Origin: Hoplostethus atlanticus
Taxonomy: Eukaryota > Chordata > Actinopteri > Trachichthyiformes > Trachichthyidae
NCBI GenBank assembly: GCA_034670405.1
Contig: JAXDDX010000149.1
Location: forward strand, 580,001-644,000
Direction of reading: 5' to 3'
Length of the DNA: 64,000 nucleotides
How positions within the stretch are numbered: position 1 is the stretch's first letter; each line of letters starts with the position of its first letter. Shown piece after piece: positions 1 through 12,919 of this stretch. The position numbers were made by a program, and so were the translations under genes. A model generated the notes under the pieces. The model was not told the origin of the DNA. It saw only the letters and a program-made list of their open reading frames with translations, and made no database searches.

Positions 1-745
1 ATGATGTGGAGGTTGAACAAGTAGTTTTGAGAATTTCAATTCTGATCTGAGAAAGCGACCAAAGCGACTGAGAAAAACTGTAATACTCTTCATCTATTTT
101 CTATGAGTGATTTAACAGCGATCAGCACCAATTCAAAGAGCGTCTATGGTGTTGCACGTTTCCCATAAGGTTTATTGTCTATCTGTCTATTGTTTATCTG
201 CCATCATCATTTCAATCTCTTACCAATCACCATGAGTTACCATGAGTTGAGGGGGAAAATGTCAAATTTCACCTTCTCTGTTGTTTTGTGAGATTTTGAG
301 AATGATGCGACACTTTGAACACTGACATAAAAGTAAAGTAGCTATTTTAACTTTTTCACCTACAAATATCAAGTATAAAGTATATTTTTCAAATATACAG
401 TTTTTCCTCCAAAAGGATATTTCACCGGCGCTTTGGTTCATTAGAGAAGTAGGCCAATGTTGCAAAGGTCGCCTAGCTAGCTTCTCAGCAAGCTGCCAGG
501 TAGAGTCAAACCTCACTTCACGTTTCTACATGAGTTATTAATTTCAGATTCCCAGTGTCTAGATCTGCCGGAGCATCTCTTGATACGCCAGCATTACCTT
601 AGTAATCCTCTTAGTGGTGGGAAAGTGGTTTAGCGGGCGCATTCTTCATGACAGGAGCACAAATGGGGGGATCACGTTAGCCTTAGGGGCCTGGGAGGGG
701 AGGCCGCTCGTCTTGCCCTCCCAAAACTTTCCACCCGGGATGGAC

Positions 746-786
746 CCGGGGGAGTCAACGGGCTGTGAACCCGTTGACTCCCCCGG
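746..786. repeat. Perfect 17-bp inverted repeat
   Basis: CCGGGGGAGTCAACGGG (746-762), seven-base loop, and its exact complement (770-786). No coding or terminator role is evident in a eukaryotic context. Confidence 0.95.
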
Positions 787-803
787 CCTCCACCGGCCAG
801 TAT

Positions 804-805
<2 letters not shown>

Positions 806-837
<32 letters not shown>
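806..837. repeat. (GA)16 microsatellite
   Basis: Pure GA array next to the inverted repeat at 746-786. Confidence 0.97.
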
Positions 838-839
<2 letters not shown>

Positions 840-1204
840 TCAGTGTGAAACCTTTGACATTTCTAATTTCTTTACTTGTCGCTGTGGTGGTTAGAATTGG
901 AGAATTTCCACATTTCAGACAATATTTATCATCATCTTTCGCCATAAAATAGCATCCAACCCACTGAACTCTAGACGTCTTTCCAGCATGGCGTCTCTGC
1001 TTCATCTCTCATCTCCCAGGATCTTTTCGGTGTGTTGTCCAGTTTTAGACCAAGCAGTAAATACATACTTAAACAACACATGAACAGCTGTAAATATCAG
1101 AAATGTTCACCAGAGAAGTCCACGTGTACGAGATAACGCTTTAATGTTCATAGACGTCTGTTAAACTTTGGAGACACTACAAATCATTTAGACATCTGTT
1201 AAAG

Positions 1205-1707
1205 GAAGGTAGGTAGGTAGGTAGGTAGGTAGGTAGGTAGGTAGGTAGATAGGTAGGTAGGTAGGTAGGTAGATAGGTAGGTAGGAAGGTAGGTAGGTAG
1301 GTAGGAAGGTTGGTAGGTAGGTAGGTAGGAAGGTAGGTAGGTAGGAAGGTTGGTAGGTAGGTAGGTAGGTAGGTAGGAAGGTTGGTAGGTAGGTAGGTAG
1401 GTAGGTAGGTAGATAGGTAGGTAGGTAGGTAGGTAGATAGGTAGGTAGGAAGGTAGGTAGGTAGGTAGGAAGGTTGGTAGGTAGGTAGGTAGGAAGGTAG
1501 GTAGGTAGGAAGGTTGGTAGGTAGGTAGGTAGGTAGGTAGGAAGGTTGGTAGGTAGGTAGGTAGGAAGGTAGGTAGGTAGGAAGGTTGGTAGGTAGGTAG
1601 GTAGGTAGGTAGGAAGGTTGGTAGGTAGGTAGATAGGTAGGTAGGAAGGTAGGTAGGTAGGTAGGTAGGTAGATAGGTAGGTAGGAAGGTAGGTAGGTAG
1701 GTAGGAC
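1205..1707. repeat. (GGTA)n tetranucleotide array, ~500 bp, with higher-order structure
   Basis: Tandem GGTA with variant units AGAT, GGAA and GGTT. The variant GAAGGTT begins at 1305, 1345, 1377, 1469, 1509, 1541, 1581 and 1613, that is at 40- and 32-base steps, giving a 72-base superunit. The long YLPT-type reading frame across it is a translation of the repeat. Confidence 0.98.
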
Positions 1708-2164
1708 AGGACAGACCCCGCCTTCCTCAGCAGTTTGTCTATCCTGTTGGTGTCTGCGGCTAAGCAAAGGGCAGCCTGCCACCACCGACTGGTAGAACAC
1801 GTTCAGCATGGTTCTACATCCGTCGAGGGACCCGAGCCTCCTCAGGACCCGAGCCTCCTCAGGACGTTGAGTTGGCTCTGGCCCTTCAGTAGCCTAGTCA
1901 TTAAACGGCTAATGAATGTAAAAGTGCTCAGTGGGAATAACGCCCATACTGCTTGCAAAGGCAAAACACTGAGAACTTTGTGTGTTTTTAAAGGTCAAAG
2001 GTAATTACCAGGGTTCAGATTTCATATTAGCAAGAATTCTGTGTGTTAACGCAACCAAACAATACTCCAGTACTAGCACTGCTTTTGGAGGGATGAGAGG
2101 GAAAACTGTAGTAGTTTATCTCAGTTTCACTCCTCACACGGTTGCTGCTTGGCTTTGTATTGCA

Positions 2165-2174
2165 GTGTGTGTGT

Positions 2175-2218
<44 letters not shown>
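2165..2218. repeat. (GT)n microsatellite
   Basis: GT array with a single TA interruption. Confidence 0.96.
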
Positions 2219-2220
<2 letters not shown>

Positions 2221-2381
2221 CGTAGCTGTTAAAACATGAAACAAATGCAAACCTCTCACACTCCCTGCACAGAAACCAGGGAGCGGGAGGTAATTCGGTT
2301 CACAGCGCAGGGTGAGGTTAGGGCTCCGGGGGGGCACAGGAATTAGAGCCGCAGAGACTGAGAGGATTAGGGGGATATCAA

Positions 2382-2535
2382 CAGACAGACAGACAGACAG
2401 ACGGACACACACACACACACACAGACACACACACACAGACATATAGACATGCACACACACACACACACACACAGACATATAGACACGCACACACACACAC
2501 AGACATATAGACATGCACACACACACACACTTCCG
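2382..2535. repeat. ACAG/AC compound satellite
   Basis: (ACAG)5, then AC arrays punctuated by AGACATATAGACATGCACAC-type units in three copies. Confidence 0.95.
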
Positions 2536-2892
2536 TATGTGTGTGCACCAGGTGGTTCCCGTTTTCTCGAGAAATCACTATTTCAGTTTCAGGTTTCAGT
2601 CGTAATAAACAGCTTCAGATCTCATTTCAGTTTAACAAGCCGATCTCCATCCTCCATCCTAGCAAGGAGCTAGCACGCTAGCTCGCTAACTCAGGTCAAA
2701 AATGAAAACGTTTACATTCCCTTTACTTTGGTTTTGTCAAGAAGGAAGGTGACAACATATTGTCGTAGTCGGCTATTTGGCTTCCCACTGAGCAGTGATA
2801 CGTTGAGTATCTGTTAAAAGGTTTGCAGACGTCTGGGCAAAAACTGGGATAGGTTTTTAGTTAGCTTAGCTTGGACCGATCAGAATTGATAA

Positions 2893-3006
2893 ACCGTGAC
2901 GTCCAGGGTTCGAATCCGGCCCGGGACCTATGTCGCATGTCATCCCTCCTCTCTCACCTGATCTCTCTCTACTGACTGTCAAATAAAGGCAAGAATTAAA
3001 AAAACA
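2893..3006 (+). mobile_element. tRNA-derived SINE fragment
   Basis: Contains a box-B-like GGGTTCGAATCCGGCC, then GTCGCATGTCATCCCTCC, a CT-rich stretch, and a tail TCAAATAAAGGCAAGAATTA before an A-rich end. This layout matches tRNA-derived SINEs widespread in percomorph fish. The 5' part with box A is missing or degraded. Confidence 0.7.
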
Positions 3007-3956
3007 AATTTAAAAAATTGATAAACTGAGACTCCATAAAGCTTTTTGTTGTTCACATTGATTAGAAAACATCAGATCTGTGTCACATAGAAGAAATCAG
3101 AACTGGGACACTTTCAGCTGCAGCCGGAGACCGGGTGTAGGTTAGTATGAGGACCGGCTAGTGTCGGGGTCATCAGGGGTCACAACGACACCGAACGACG
3201 AGCTGAACTAACTGGAACATACTGAAACATGCTGCAGGTTCAGACAGAAAAATAACCTACAGATCCAATCTACTTCCTCTCGCACCAAGTAACATCAGCT
3301 GCAGGAGAAGTACATGTCTGTCTGGCCACAGCTCAGTTTTCAACACGCAGCGTTAGAAAAACAAACACACAAGAGAGATGGAAATGGAGATCAATGCTGT
3401 CCGATCTGCATTTACATCTCTCTTGTGTCCATGTTGTGGAAGCAAATGAAGAAATTCTTTACGAAATTTGATTTGAAAAAGTGACGCACTGTAATAAAAT
3501 GACTACAGCTCAAAAAATCCCCAAAAATGAGGGAACGTTTTTAAAGTAAATACTTGGTTGACTAAATCCTGTTGTAAGAGACTAAATCTTCTATATTTTT
3601 CATTTATTAACAGCTGATATTTGGTGAAACCTTTTCTCCACTGAGCTGCAGAACCAACTTCAGGTTTTGATTTATTTTTCCATCTTGTGCTTTTGAATTC
3701 TTCAAATAGCGACACATAGATAACTTATCTGCCATGTCACCCGACTTCCTGTCTGCTCTGTGCGACTGGATGTCTCTCTATGGTTATGGTCCTCCGCTGC
3801 AGGAAGTGCTGTGAAATGCCATCTCGATGACAGTTTCCTGTCCGCAGCTGGAGGTTAAGAGGACATGTGCAGCCCAAGCCCAACAGGAAGGGGTCATGAT
3901 GAAATGTTGCATCAGTGGCTGGATCCAACACACACTGATATAATGTAATGCTGGAA

Positions 3957-4016
3957 AAGTGTTTTAAAAGTGTTTTTAAAGTGTTTTTAAAGTATTTTTA
4001 AAGTGTTTTTAGTGAG
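3957..4016. repeat. AGTGTTTTTAA short tandem repeat
   Basis: About four degenerate 15-base units (AAGTGTTTTTAA). Confidence 0.85.
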
Positions 4017-4565
4017 TCAATCATGTTGGTGGTAATGTTTGATAATTGATAATAATTGTAATAGTTTTGATCGTATGCTTTGCTGGCATGCCACCAGGCT
4101 CTCACATGAACACGTTGGTCGGGGGTCATGAATGCCACGGTGATGAATGAATGAAAAAGGAAGCTGTTGCCATTTTTAATTTTATTTATACTTTTATTTT
4201 GACAGTTCCTTCGTTGCCCGCTGAGCTATTTCAGCATCCAGAGCAGCTCTTCCGAGAAATCTTTGTGGAACTGAAACTCCAATCTGCTCTTGATCTCCGA
4301 CCCAAAACACCACCGATAAGGCAGCGACATGAAGATTCACCTCAAAGTGTGTTGGAGACAATATGCCTAGTTGTGATCATGTATCTTAAACATTTTGTCC
4401 AGGGTTGTTTCATTTTACTGCTATCTGTACTTGGCCATTGCGTAACTGCCTTCAAAGCTGTCGGTGTTATCAGAGTGTAAGTGCGTAAGAAGTTGTTTGT
4501 CTGTATAAAGGAGTGATTTCTTTCTGTATAGTTAGACATGTGTTCTTCGTTTACCTGGGGAAGAG

Positions 4566-5062
4566 ATGGCACCAGGATGCACTATGGGAAGAAGGCGAGC
4601 CGGCGGAGGCAGTGTGATGCTCTGGGCAATGTTCTGCTGGGAAACCTACTTTGACACGTACCACCTACCTAAACGTTGTTGCAGACCAAGTACACCCCTT
4701 CATGGCAACGGTATTCCCTGATGGCGGTGGCCTCTTTCTGCCACTCTGCAAATATAGTTCAGGAATGGTTTGAGGAACATGACAAAGAGTTCAAGGTGTT
4801 GACTTGGCCTCCAAATTCCCCAGATCTCAATCCGATCGAGCATCTGTGGGATGTGCTGGAAAAACAAATCCGATCCATGGAGGCCCCACCTCGCAACTTA
4901 CAGGACTTAAAGAATCTGCTGCTAACGTCTTGGTGCCAGATACCACAGGACACCTTCAGAGGTCTTGTGGGGTCCATGCCTCGACAGGTCAGAGCTGGTT
5001 TGGCGGCACGAGGGGGACCTACACAATATTAGACAGGTGGTTTTAATGGTATGGCTGAGTAG
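4566..5062 (+). pseudogene. Tc1-like transposase remnant
   Basis: The C-terminal half is recognisable: HSANIVQEWFEEHDKEFKVL, then WPPNSPDLNPIEHLWDVLEK, ending GGPTQY and TAA (5030-5032), followed by AGGTGGTTTTAATGGTATGG, typical of Tc1 3' ends. The preceding GGGSVMLWAMFCWET is present, but the intervening part is deleted and the frame shifts near 4740. The segment carrying the second catalytic aspartate (QDNAPCH in relatives) is lost. The 5' half is absent. Inactive. Confidence 0.9.
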
Positions 5063-6657
5063 CGTCCTGAGGGGAGTCAAACATACAAACAGTTGATTCA
5101 ACAAAATGAAACAGAAAAAACAAAAAACACAAACAAACAAGTCACCTAAAGGAGATGATGCAAAGTCACAGAGGTGGATGACAAAATAAAAGTGGGCAGG
5201 GCGGATGATGGGCGGATGAGTCGACTAGTATGTGAGTGTTGAGGTTAACAGGAAGCGCTGATGAGGATGCAGCAGCTCGGTAGTTAATGCGGCTACAGAA
5301 ATAGCGAGGCCTGTTATTACACTGCACCATTCACTCCCTTTCTAAACGTCTGTTGCACCACCAAACGGGTTGACGAGAAGTGAGCAACGTGGTTATGGAG
5401 CCATCTGTAAGTTGCACTGTAGAGGCGTCAGTGGATTATTTCTAATTCTTACTGACATTTTGACGCTGAATAAAAGTTGATACGACCTGCAGCAAACAGG
5501 GAAAACCTGTGTAAATGTAATTTCAAAATAAAAGTTGCCGCTACCTGCATCGCTTTGTGAAATCAGCACCTAAATATCTTTCTGATCCGAAACTGTTTCC
5601 AGAGCTGTTTTAACACCAAAGTGTGTGAAAGTTTTGCGCTTGTTTGTTTGCTTACTTGGCCTCCTCGATACTTAGTTACTTATTTACTTAGTTACCTTTT
5701 TAATCTTTATTAATCCAGGGATAGTCGACAATCACCTACCCCACCCACATTTTCCCACCCAGTTCCTCTAACCTCCATCCTACTGCTCAAGGAAACTATG
5801 ATTACGTTTCCTGTATAATTGACTTAAATGTCAGGGTGTCTGGTGTAAATCAACGTTTTCGGTATCCAATAGCTGTTTTGTGTCCCTTTTGTTTTGCACC
5901 ATCAGTGTGAATCAGTGGAATTGGGTGGTTCGTGACAACAGGGCGGGATTTCAAGAGAAGTTGAGTCAGCGTGAATAAAACCTTTTTTTAGAGCGACTTC
6001 TACTCTCGATGTTCTCGCAATTCTGACGCTAAAAATACAGTAACTTACAGTAACAAGCCTTGCTGACTCCTCCGTAAGTTTCTTCACAATAACAGAAGCA
6101 CACGAGCGGGCGGTCATCCGACATCGGTCCTTGAACTGTGTCACACCAAAGCTCTTCAAGAAATAGACACTGACAGAGAAGCATCTTCCTCCTCCTCCTC
6201 CTCCTCATCTTCCACCTCCTTCCATCCAAACTGAGTACCTCTCTGTGTAGCCCTTCTCACTTCCTGTCTCTTCCATTTTCTTTTCCCAATTTTCATGGCA
6301 GGGGGGTTTCAATTTGCCCATAATCGTTCATCATTTTTTCCATTGCGTAACGTGGCTGTTTGTGAAGTCCAGCTCCTGAACACTGACGCAAAGTAGTGCC
6401 AGAGTTAACCTGCAGAAAGCATCAACACCCTAACCCAGGCGTAGGTCATCCTCGTATCCAGGTATCATTTTTGGTGCTGAGAAGCTATTCTTGGAAATGA
6501 CTTTCTGACGGTGGCAAGTCAACACGGTCGGTTGTGTAAGTTGTGTAGACATTCGGCAGTGAAGTGCGATACATATGACGGATTGATTTCTAGTGTGAGC
6601 GCCAACCTGCACGGTGACTGACGGTAAAGACGCTCTCACATCAGGACGAGGCCATCT

Positions 6658-6708
6658 TACGTAATGTTTTGGCAACATGGAGAGGATCCCTGTCCAAAAC
6701 ATTACGTG
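6658..6708. repeat. Inverted repeat around TACGTAATGTTTTGG
   Basis: TACGTAATGTTTTGG near 6659 and CCAAAACATTACGT near 6695, separated by about 21 bases. Downstream DNA belongs to repeat family 1. Confidence 0.85.
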
Positions 6709-6840
6709 AGAAGGATCGGTTTGAGATTCTTCGTGCGGGAATGTGAAAAGAGGGTAAACGGACAAAGCCACACTTTAAATAGGATAAAGGATATATTTTT
6801 TTTATTTAAGGTAACTATTTTTTTCATTTCCTCTGCAAAT

Positions 6841-7072
6841 GTTGATCACTACAACCTGAATAACTGGAAGCTTCTCCATCTGCTGCTCTCAACACCTGGT
6901 GTCAGGGTCTTTACCGGGAGAAACCCTCTGGAGACAGGAAGTGATGCGTTTTCACGTTTCAACAGAAGAAGAACTGGGTAGTTAGCATGAGCAGCGATAG
7001 CCACCGTGGCTGAACAGACAAAGAAAAGAGCGCCACCTACAGGAACTCAAACTCCATCGACAGGAAATCCTG
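6841..7072 (+). repeat. Dispersed repeat family 1, copy 1
   Basis: Contains in order AAGCTTCTCCATCTGCTGCT, the GGTGTCAG block, AACCCTCTGGAGACAGGAAG, AACTGGGTAGTTAGCATGAG and GAGCGCCACCTACAGGAACT. It is one of the longest copies. Confidence 0.85.
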
Positions 7073-7290
7073 AGTTGAAGAGGATAACAATGTGTAGAAT
7101 TGTGCCATTGTTACCAGGAACAGCAGAAACCAGGCCGGTAGAGACGCAGACATATTTCCTCACCTAATATCTGACCTGAAATCAGCCCGGTGTGAATGTG
7201 AATGTACCATGGGGCCGCAGTTGGCATCCTTGTGACTGATTCCCTTTCTCAGGCCGGTCTGAGACATCTTCCCTAATGAGGCCATCGCGG

Positions 7291-7293
<3 letters not shown>

Positions 7294-7333
<40 letters not shown>
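7294..7333. repeat. (CA)20 microsatellite
   Basis: Pure CA array. Confidence 0.96.
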
Positions 7334-7334
<1 letters not shown>

Positions 7335-7579
7335 TCCTGATAACCCACTTTCTGCTCTTGGTTCCGTAATGGTGATATCCATCCAGTCAACACACTGTAC
7401 TGAAACACAAGAGGAGATATCAACCATTTGAAAAAAGCCACACCTGCTCACGCAAAGACATCGGTTGGGAAGGAACCTGCGACCTTTTGGTTACGGGACA
7501 GTCTCGGTGACCACCAGCCAGCTCAAACATTATGGTTAAAAAACTTCCTTTAGATTTTAGATACATGGAATGATGAACC

Positions 7580-7717
7580 TGTCTGTCTGTCTGTCTGTTT
7601 GTCTGTCGCTCTCAGTCTCTCTGTCTGTCTGTCTGTCTGTCTGTGTGTCTGTCTGTCTGTCTCTCAGTCTGCCTGTCTGTCTCTCTCTCTCAGTCTCTCT
7701 GTCTGTCTGTCTGTGTC

Positions 7718-7756
<39 letters not shown>

Positions 7757-7910
7757 GTCTGTCTGTGTGTGTCTCTCTCTCTCTCTCTGTCTGTCTCTGT
7801 CTGTGTCTGTCTCTGTCTGTCTGTCTGTCTGTCTGTCGCGCTCAGTCTCTCTGTCTGTCTGTCTGTCTGTCTCTCTGTCTGTCTGTCTGTCTCTCTGTCT
7901 GTCTGTCCCA
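7580..7910. repeat. CTGT/CT compound array
   Basis: About 330 bases of (CTGT)n and (CT)n with CTCAGTCT interruptions. All three plus frames stay open only because the repeat lacks stop codons. Confidence 0.97.
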
Positions 7911-8293
7911 CTGTATCAATGGATCCATTACCATCTCTCTGAATGACATCACGTCTCCTGCTCCTGTGTGTCTAGTGTATCGTATGATAGCTTAGCGTAA
8001 CATCATAGAATAGATACGACACAGTCTGAGAGTCTATAGATCAGACCTAAATATCTGCGCCATACTATCATATTGTGAAAATGTTGCACTCCTTTGGGTT
8101 GAGGTTGAACGTTGAACCTCCTGGCTGGGATACCCAACAAGTACAAGACACCGAGGATGACTCCCGCTGATTGACAGCTCTCTTTATTGATAGAACCAAG
8201 AGATCATTTACTTTTTGTGTCTCCAACGTAAAGGTGTTTCATCAGAGTGAATTCTGGGAATGTGTGTGATGAATTAACGTTTTTGTTGTTTTT

Positions 8294-8372
8294 GTTCCCA
8301 CTTTCCCTCAACCTTCCTCGTCTACTTCTACTTCAGTTAGTGATTTTCTACTTTTCCCAGAATGCCTTTTGA
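8294..8372 (+). repeat. Dispersed repeat family 2, copy 1
   Basis: CACTTTCCCTCAACCTTCCT, CGTCTACTTCTACTTCAGTT and TTTTCCCAGAATGCCTTTT. Confidence 0.75.
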
Positions 8373-10769
8373 AAAACAAACAAAACAAACAAAATAGTGA
8401 CAGTGATGGTTAGAGCATGACAGCAAGAGTTTCCAGTTAAGAAAAAGCGAGTCACTCTCCTTACTCACACCAACCCCTCAACACCCAACTGCATTCTGGT
8501 CTATGTACTGTTGGTGGAGAAATTGGTCTCTCTCCTCTGATGGATTTCTCCTGTATGATTGTTGATCGTCGGTCTAGAAAGAAGCCCTTTGCTCCTTGAT
8601 TCTGATTGGCTGACACCAAAACCTCATACAGGCAGCAGCAGGTCTCACAAAACATGCCGAGTCATCCCAGGGTGTGATAGTGAGCGCCGTCATGATTCGC
8701 CACAGAAACCATCTGAAGGAAATACAGTACCTGCACAGGAACATCAAAACAACACATGGCGGGAGAGCGGGACGGACTGTGCCCACAGCTGAACAAACAT
8801 AACTTCATAGCGTCATATTATGTACCTTTACTCGACATTCAGGAGTTGAGCCGTGCCTTTGTGGCGGCAGGGTTTTAATAACAGACCATCAGAGACTTTA
8901 TGAATTCCACACTAACCCTGTCTGATGCCCAAACCTTACATTCTTTACTCTGACAATACCTGAGATATGTCCTCCCGGCTACGCCCGCCTGCTTCAGACA
9001 AATACCTACACTAAGCCTTTTTAAATGACGACTGTGCGTTCGTGGCAAAAATTCATCAGCCACCTCAAACTTTCAAACTTCCTTTTTTTTGCGTCAACAA
9101 GTTTGGATGTGCAACCTGTTACAACTGTTAACGTCACAACAACCTGCAGCTCAGAGTGTCGTAAAGTCACCTGACATGTGTGTGCTCTTTTTTTGTTGTT
9201 GACATTATTGGGTCAGGAAGGTTGAAATGTTCAGTTTTCATAAATGTAATGACTGTGGATACATGTTCATCATCAGTTACATTTTTGAAACCTTCCTGTT
9301 AATGGAAAAAAAAACCAATAATGTAATAACATTAACAGGAAAATATTATTATATTAATAGCAGGAAATATTTATTAAATTATAATGGGAAATGGGAAGTT
9401 ATTACATTAACACTGTTGATACTGGCTCTGGCATTTTGTAATTGTTCTTAGTGTTTATTTTAACCTTCCTGGAGTAACACATGGGTGGGGTTTGATGGAA
9501 CAATTACACAACAGTAGTAGTATCCTTTTCTGTGAGAACCTAGTGGACCCTGCCATTGATACTGCCATGCTCTACATGCAGCGACATAGAACAACATTCG
9601 ATTCATAAAAGCATGATGTAATTTTCTGAGATTGTTACGGCACCTTCGGCTCTTCAAAGGCCGTCACCTTTGACCCGAACAATCTGTTCAAATGAGGGCA
9701 ACTTCCACCACGAGATGTGTTATCTGTGTTTGGCCGCTCTTTCAAAACACGGTGACTCAGAAATCTTTTGGCATTTCTTATCAACAGGAAGCGATCATGC
9801 TATCACTGCAGCAGGCGACTTTTAGATAATTTGTAGTGAGCACCAACATTTCATAACATGGTGGTGATCTTGTTTGTTTAGTAACGATTTATGTATCTAT
9901 TAAAGTAAACTAAAGTAAGCTACGGCTAGCCAACTACTGTAGCACCGTTGAGTTCTTGCAACACTGATTATTTCGTTTATAAACTAAACTCTAAACTAAA
10001 CATTTCTATAATTGCACAAGGGGCTCCCAAACTTTCAATCATGACTGTATATACATACTGCATGTGTGTGTATATGGGTGATTCTACAGGAGTGGTTCAA
10101 ATTGCTGTCTCCACCAAAGAAAAGTGTTTTAGAAATACATTTTTCAGATTTTGAACAGAAAATTACATCATGTAGTGATGTCACAGGCTTTGTATGAGAT
10201 AATACTAAAGTTAAATATTAGTGGTTTAAATGCCACTTTATATTGGAAGGTGGTCGTCTTACTTAAATTTGTCAAAACAATACCAAAGACATTTTTGACA
10301 ATTTTTTAAATTTTTTAATATAACATCTTGATATCTTTTAAATTAAAGTTGAAAACGTTTGTTCTATTTTGTGGATTTAAAAAAATTGAATACTTTTTTT
10401 TTTTAAAAGCTAAAAAATGTTGTCTCCAATTTTTATGTCACTACCTGTAACACTCACTGTTTGAGTCTCCAAAATGAGCCTGATTTTAGCCACACCCCTA
10501 TAATTGCACCAAGGAAACCAGCCTGCATCATAACCACAAGGGGAGTCGGTCTGTTCCAACATTTTGAAGTAATTGTGCTCCTAAGTCTGAAAATCAGTGT
10601 GTGACATTAACAGGCGTCATTACCGAACATTTATTTTTTCATATTTTGTAAAAATTTGGGATTTTACGCCAACACAGTATGTTTTATAGAAGACACAACT
10701 GTCTAAATCCATGATCACTAGCCATGAGCTAGCTAGTATTTTGGACGTATGCCAAGAATAAATTCACGA

Positions 10770-10826
10770 TCGTCACTACCATAATGGTCACTACCATAAC
10801 GGTCACTACCATAACAAATGACATTG
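10770..10826. repeat. 18-bp tandem repeat, three copies
   Basis: GGTCACTACCATAACGG-type unit three times. Confidence 0.9.
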
Positions 10827-12697
10827 CTTTGGTAATGATGTGTTTGTTACAGTTGATGACATTCATTAATTAATTCAATTCATACAATACATTCAATACA
10901 AAAATGTTCATTACAATGGGAAAATTAATTGTAAAAATCAAATTCTCAAAATATGTAAAAATGTGTTTCTGTACCTTTACTAGATTTGTGTATCTTAGAC
11001 TTTGACTAACGCAGACATGCTTTAGAAATGGGGGGGGGGGGGGGGCGCATACAAATTTGAACTGTTTCTGTAGATTCATCCATATACATATTTGGACGTG
11101 TATCTATGTTATATTATGTTTTGACAGGCTCTTTATCTTGTATAATGCTGATTGATGACTGTGTCCACTGTCAAAAAAGTGTTCCCACGTTATGAGTTCA
11201 GTATGTTTCACACAGACATTTGAAACTGTGAAGATGGAGCCCGGTGTTTGCTCTGCATTTTCCTGGAAAGGGAGTGATGTGCTCCAGGGGTGAAACAAAA
11301 CAAGGGGAGCAGAGAAGTGAAAGGTTATGGGTTGAATTTTTTAAAACCATTTTTTGGTTTGGTTTGGTTGCAGCGCTTGCAAAAGTACCGCTCACTGGAA
11401 CAGTACGCAATGTTCTCAACAGCTTCTTTTAATTTCTTACCTGTTGAGATGGATTTTTTTTTTTTTAAATGGAGGGTAGCCAGTCATTTTTCAACATAGT
11501 GGGAATGATCCTGCAATTCCACAGTATTTGCACAGGGCAGGGGTCTGTAACGCAACACCATCTCTGGATAAAGGTTGTTCAGTTAAAAAAAGTACAGAGT
11601 ACCGAGTAGCGTTAGAATTGTGTGTCAGTGTGTCAATATTTGATGTGGTTTTATTTGTTAAAGGATTGGCGATGTAGCAAAGGGAAAAACAAACTGTTGA
11701 TACTGTGGGTGTTCGAGGCGTTGTTCATGTTAGGAGTTTGCGATATGTCACAAAAACAACAACATCCAATGTATGTCAATGAGAGCTATGCGTTGATGGA
11801 CATCGTGGATTGGTGGAGTGCAAAATATCGCAACTCAGTCCGTCAAAAGAAGTTTAAACTAGTTTGACAGCGCAGAGGTAAACATCATCTGCTGACAGAT
11901 TTCATCAGCCAATGAGAAGGCTTCAAAAGGTTTCGAGACACGCCCACAACAACACAGCTGAGGTCTTGTCCATGAATTTGATGGATGCTGAATGTCCCAC
12001 GGGAATGCCGCCTTAGAGCTGCTCTGGAGGCAGAAATAATATCATTGGTTGAGTTAAACCTCAATGGGCGGAGCCAACCACCACTGTTTTTGTGGTTTGC
12101 TAAGTTAGCTGACTGGCAACTAGCTAGCAAGGGAACATCATTCTCTTAACTAATGGTTAACTTAGCTGTCTAAGTAGCTTAACTACATGTTGCAGAGTTT
12201 CTACAGCTAAATTAAAGAAATGGCCCTTTGTGACTCGCCCAACTATTTTTATTTATATTTATTAGTATTTATTTAAGCAAGATGACAAGATGTCACTGCT
12301 TGAAATGATTTTCAGGATAATTAGCTGTGAAGGCTAACAATACAATGAACAATATTAACCATTTAGCTTCACTGACTGCTACAAAATGTCAGTAATGCGA
12401 AGAACTGTGGACTTTGGATGAACGATAGCCGGCTAATTCAGTATTTTCTCTTTTCTCTCTTTATAAAGTTTCTTCTTGTTCTCCTCCTGCTCCCTTTTCT
12501 TCTTCGTCTCCTTCTCCTCCTTTCTCTTCTCCAAATTCTTCATCTCCTCTTTATTCTTCTCCTCCTTTCTCTCCTTCTATTTCTTTTTCTTTAACTCCTC
12601 TTTCTTGTCCCATTACCTGTTGCACTGTTACACTTTTATCATCATCTTGTGATTTGTCCCGAAGGCACCTTAAAGGTCAGAATCAAGACCATGCTCT

Positions 12698-12700
12698 TTG

Positions 12701-12736
<36 letters not shown>

Positions 12737-12760
12737 CAGGTGTGTGTGTGTGTGTGTCCT
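12698..12760. repeat. (GT)n microsatellite, interrupted
   Basis: GT repeats with TTT and TTCAGG interruptions. Confidence 0.95.
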
Positions 12761-12919
12761 TGGCTGGCGGCTGCTCTCTCACACCAAAACGTTGTTTCTA
12801 TCACCGTGTCGCCATCTTTGCCACCGCTTGTGTGTCACATGGCACCTTCCAGTAACACACTCGAAAAAAAAAAAAAATTCCAAAGAACTACAAATAAAGA
12901 TACACTGTGAAGGCTGTAA

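Larger units (their letters stand above)
1..4565. other. Intergenic DNA
   Basis: Apart from the hairpin, microsatellites and SINE listed separately, this holds unique sequence with no exon-like ORF. A 17-bp unit (GACCCGAGCCTCCTCAG) is duplicated at 1829-1862. The ORFs here do not resemble proteins. Confidence 0.7.

Noticed and set aside
1177-1809. 210-codon minus ORF of YLPTYLPT repeats
   Set aside because: Pure translation of the GGTA tetranucleotide array; no other coding signal.
4151-4480. 109-codon plus ORF before the Tc1 remnant
   Set aside because: Does not resemble the DNA-binding half of a Tc1 transposase or any other family I recognise.
7570-7995. Cys/Ser/Leu-rich ORFs on both strands
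   Set aside because: They follow the CTGT/CT microsatellite and exist in several frames at once.
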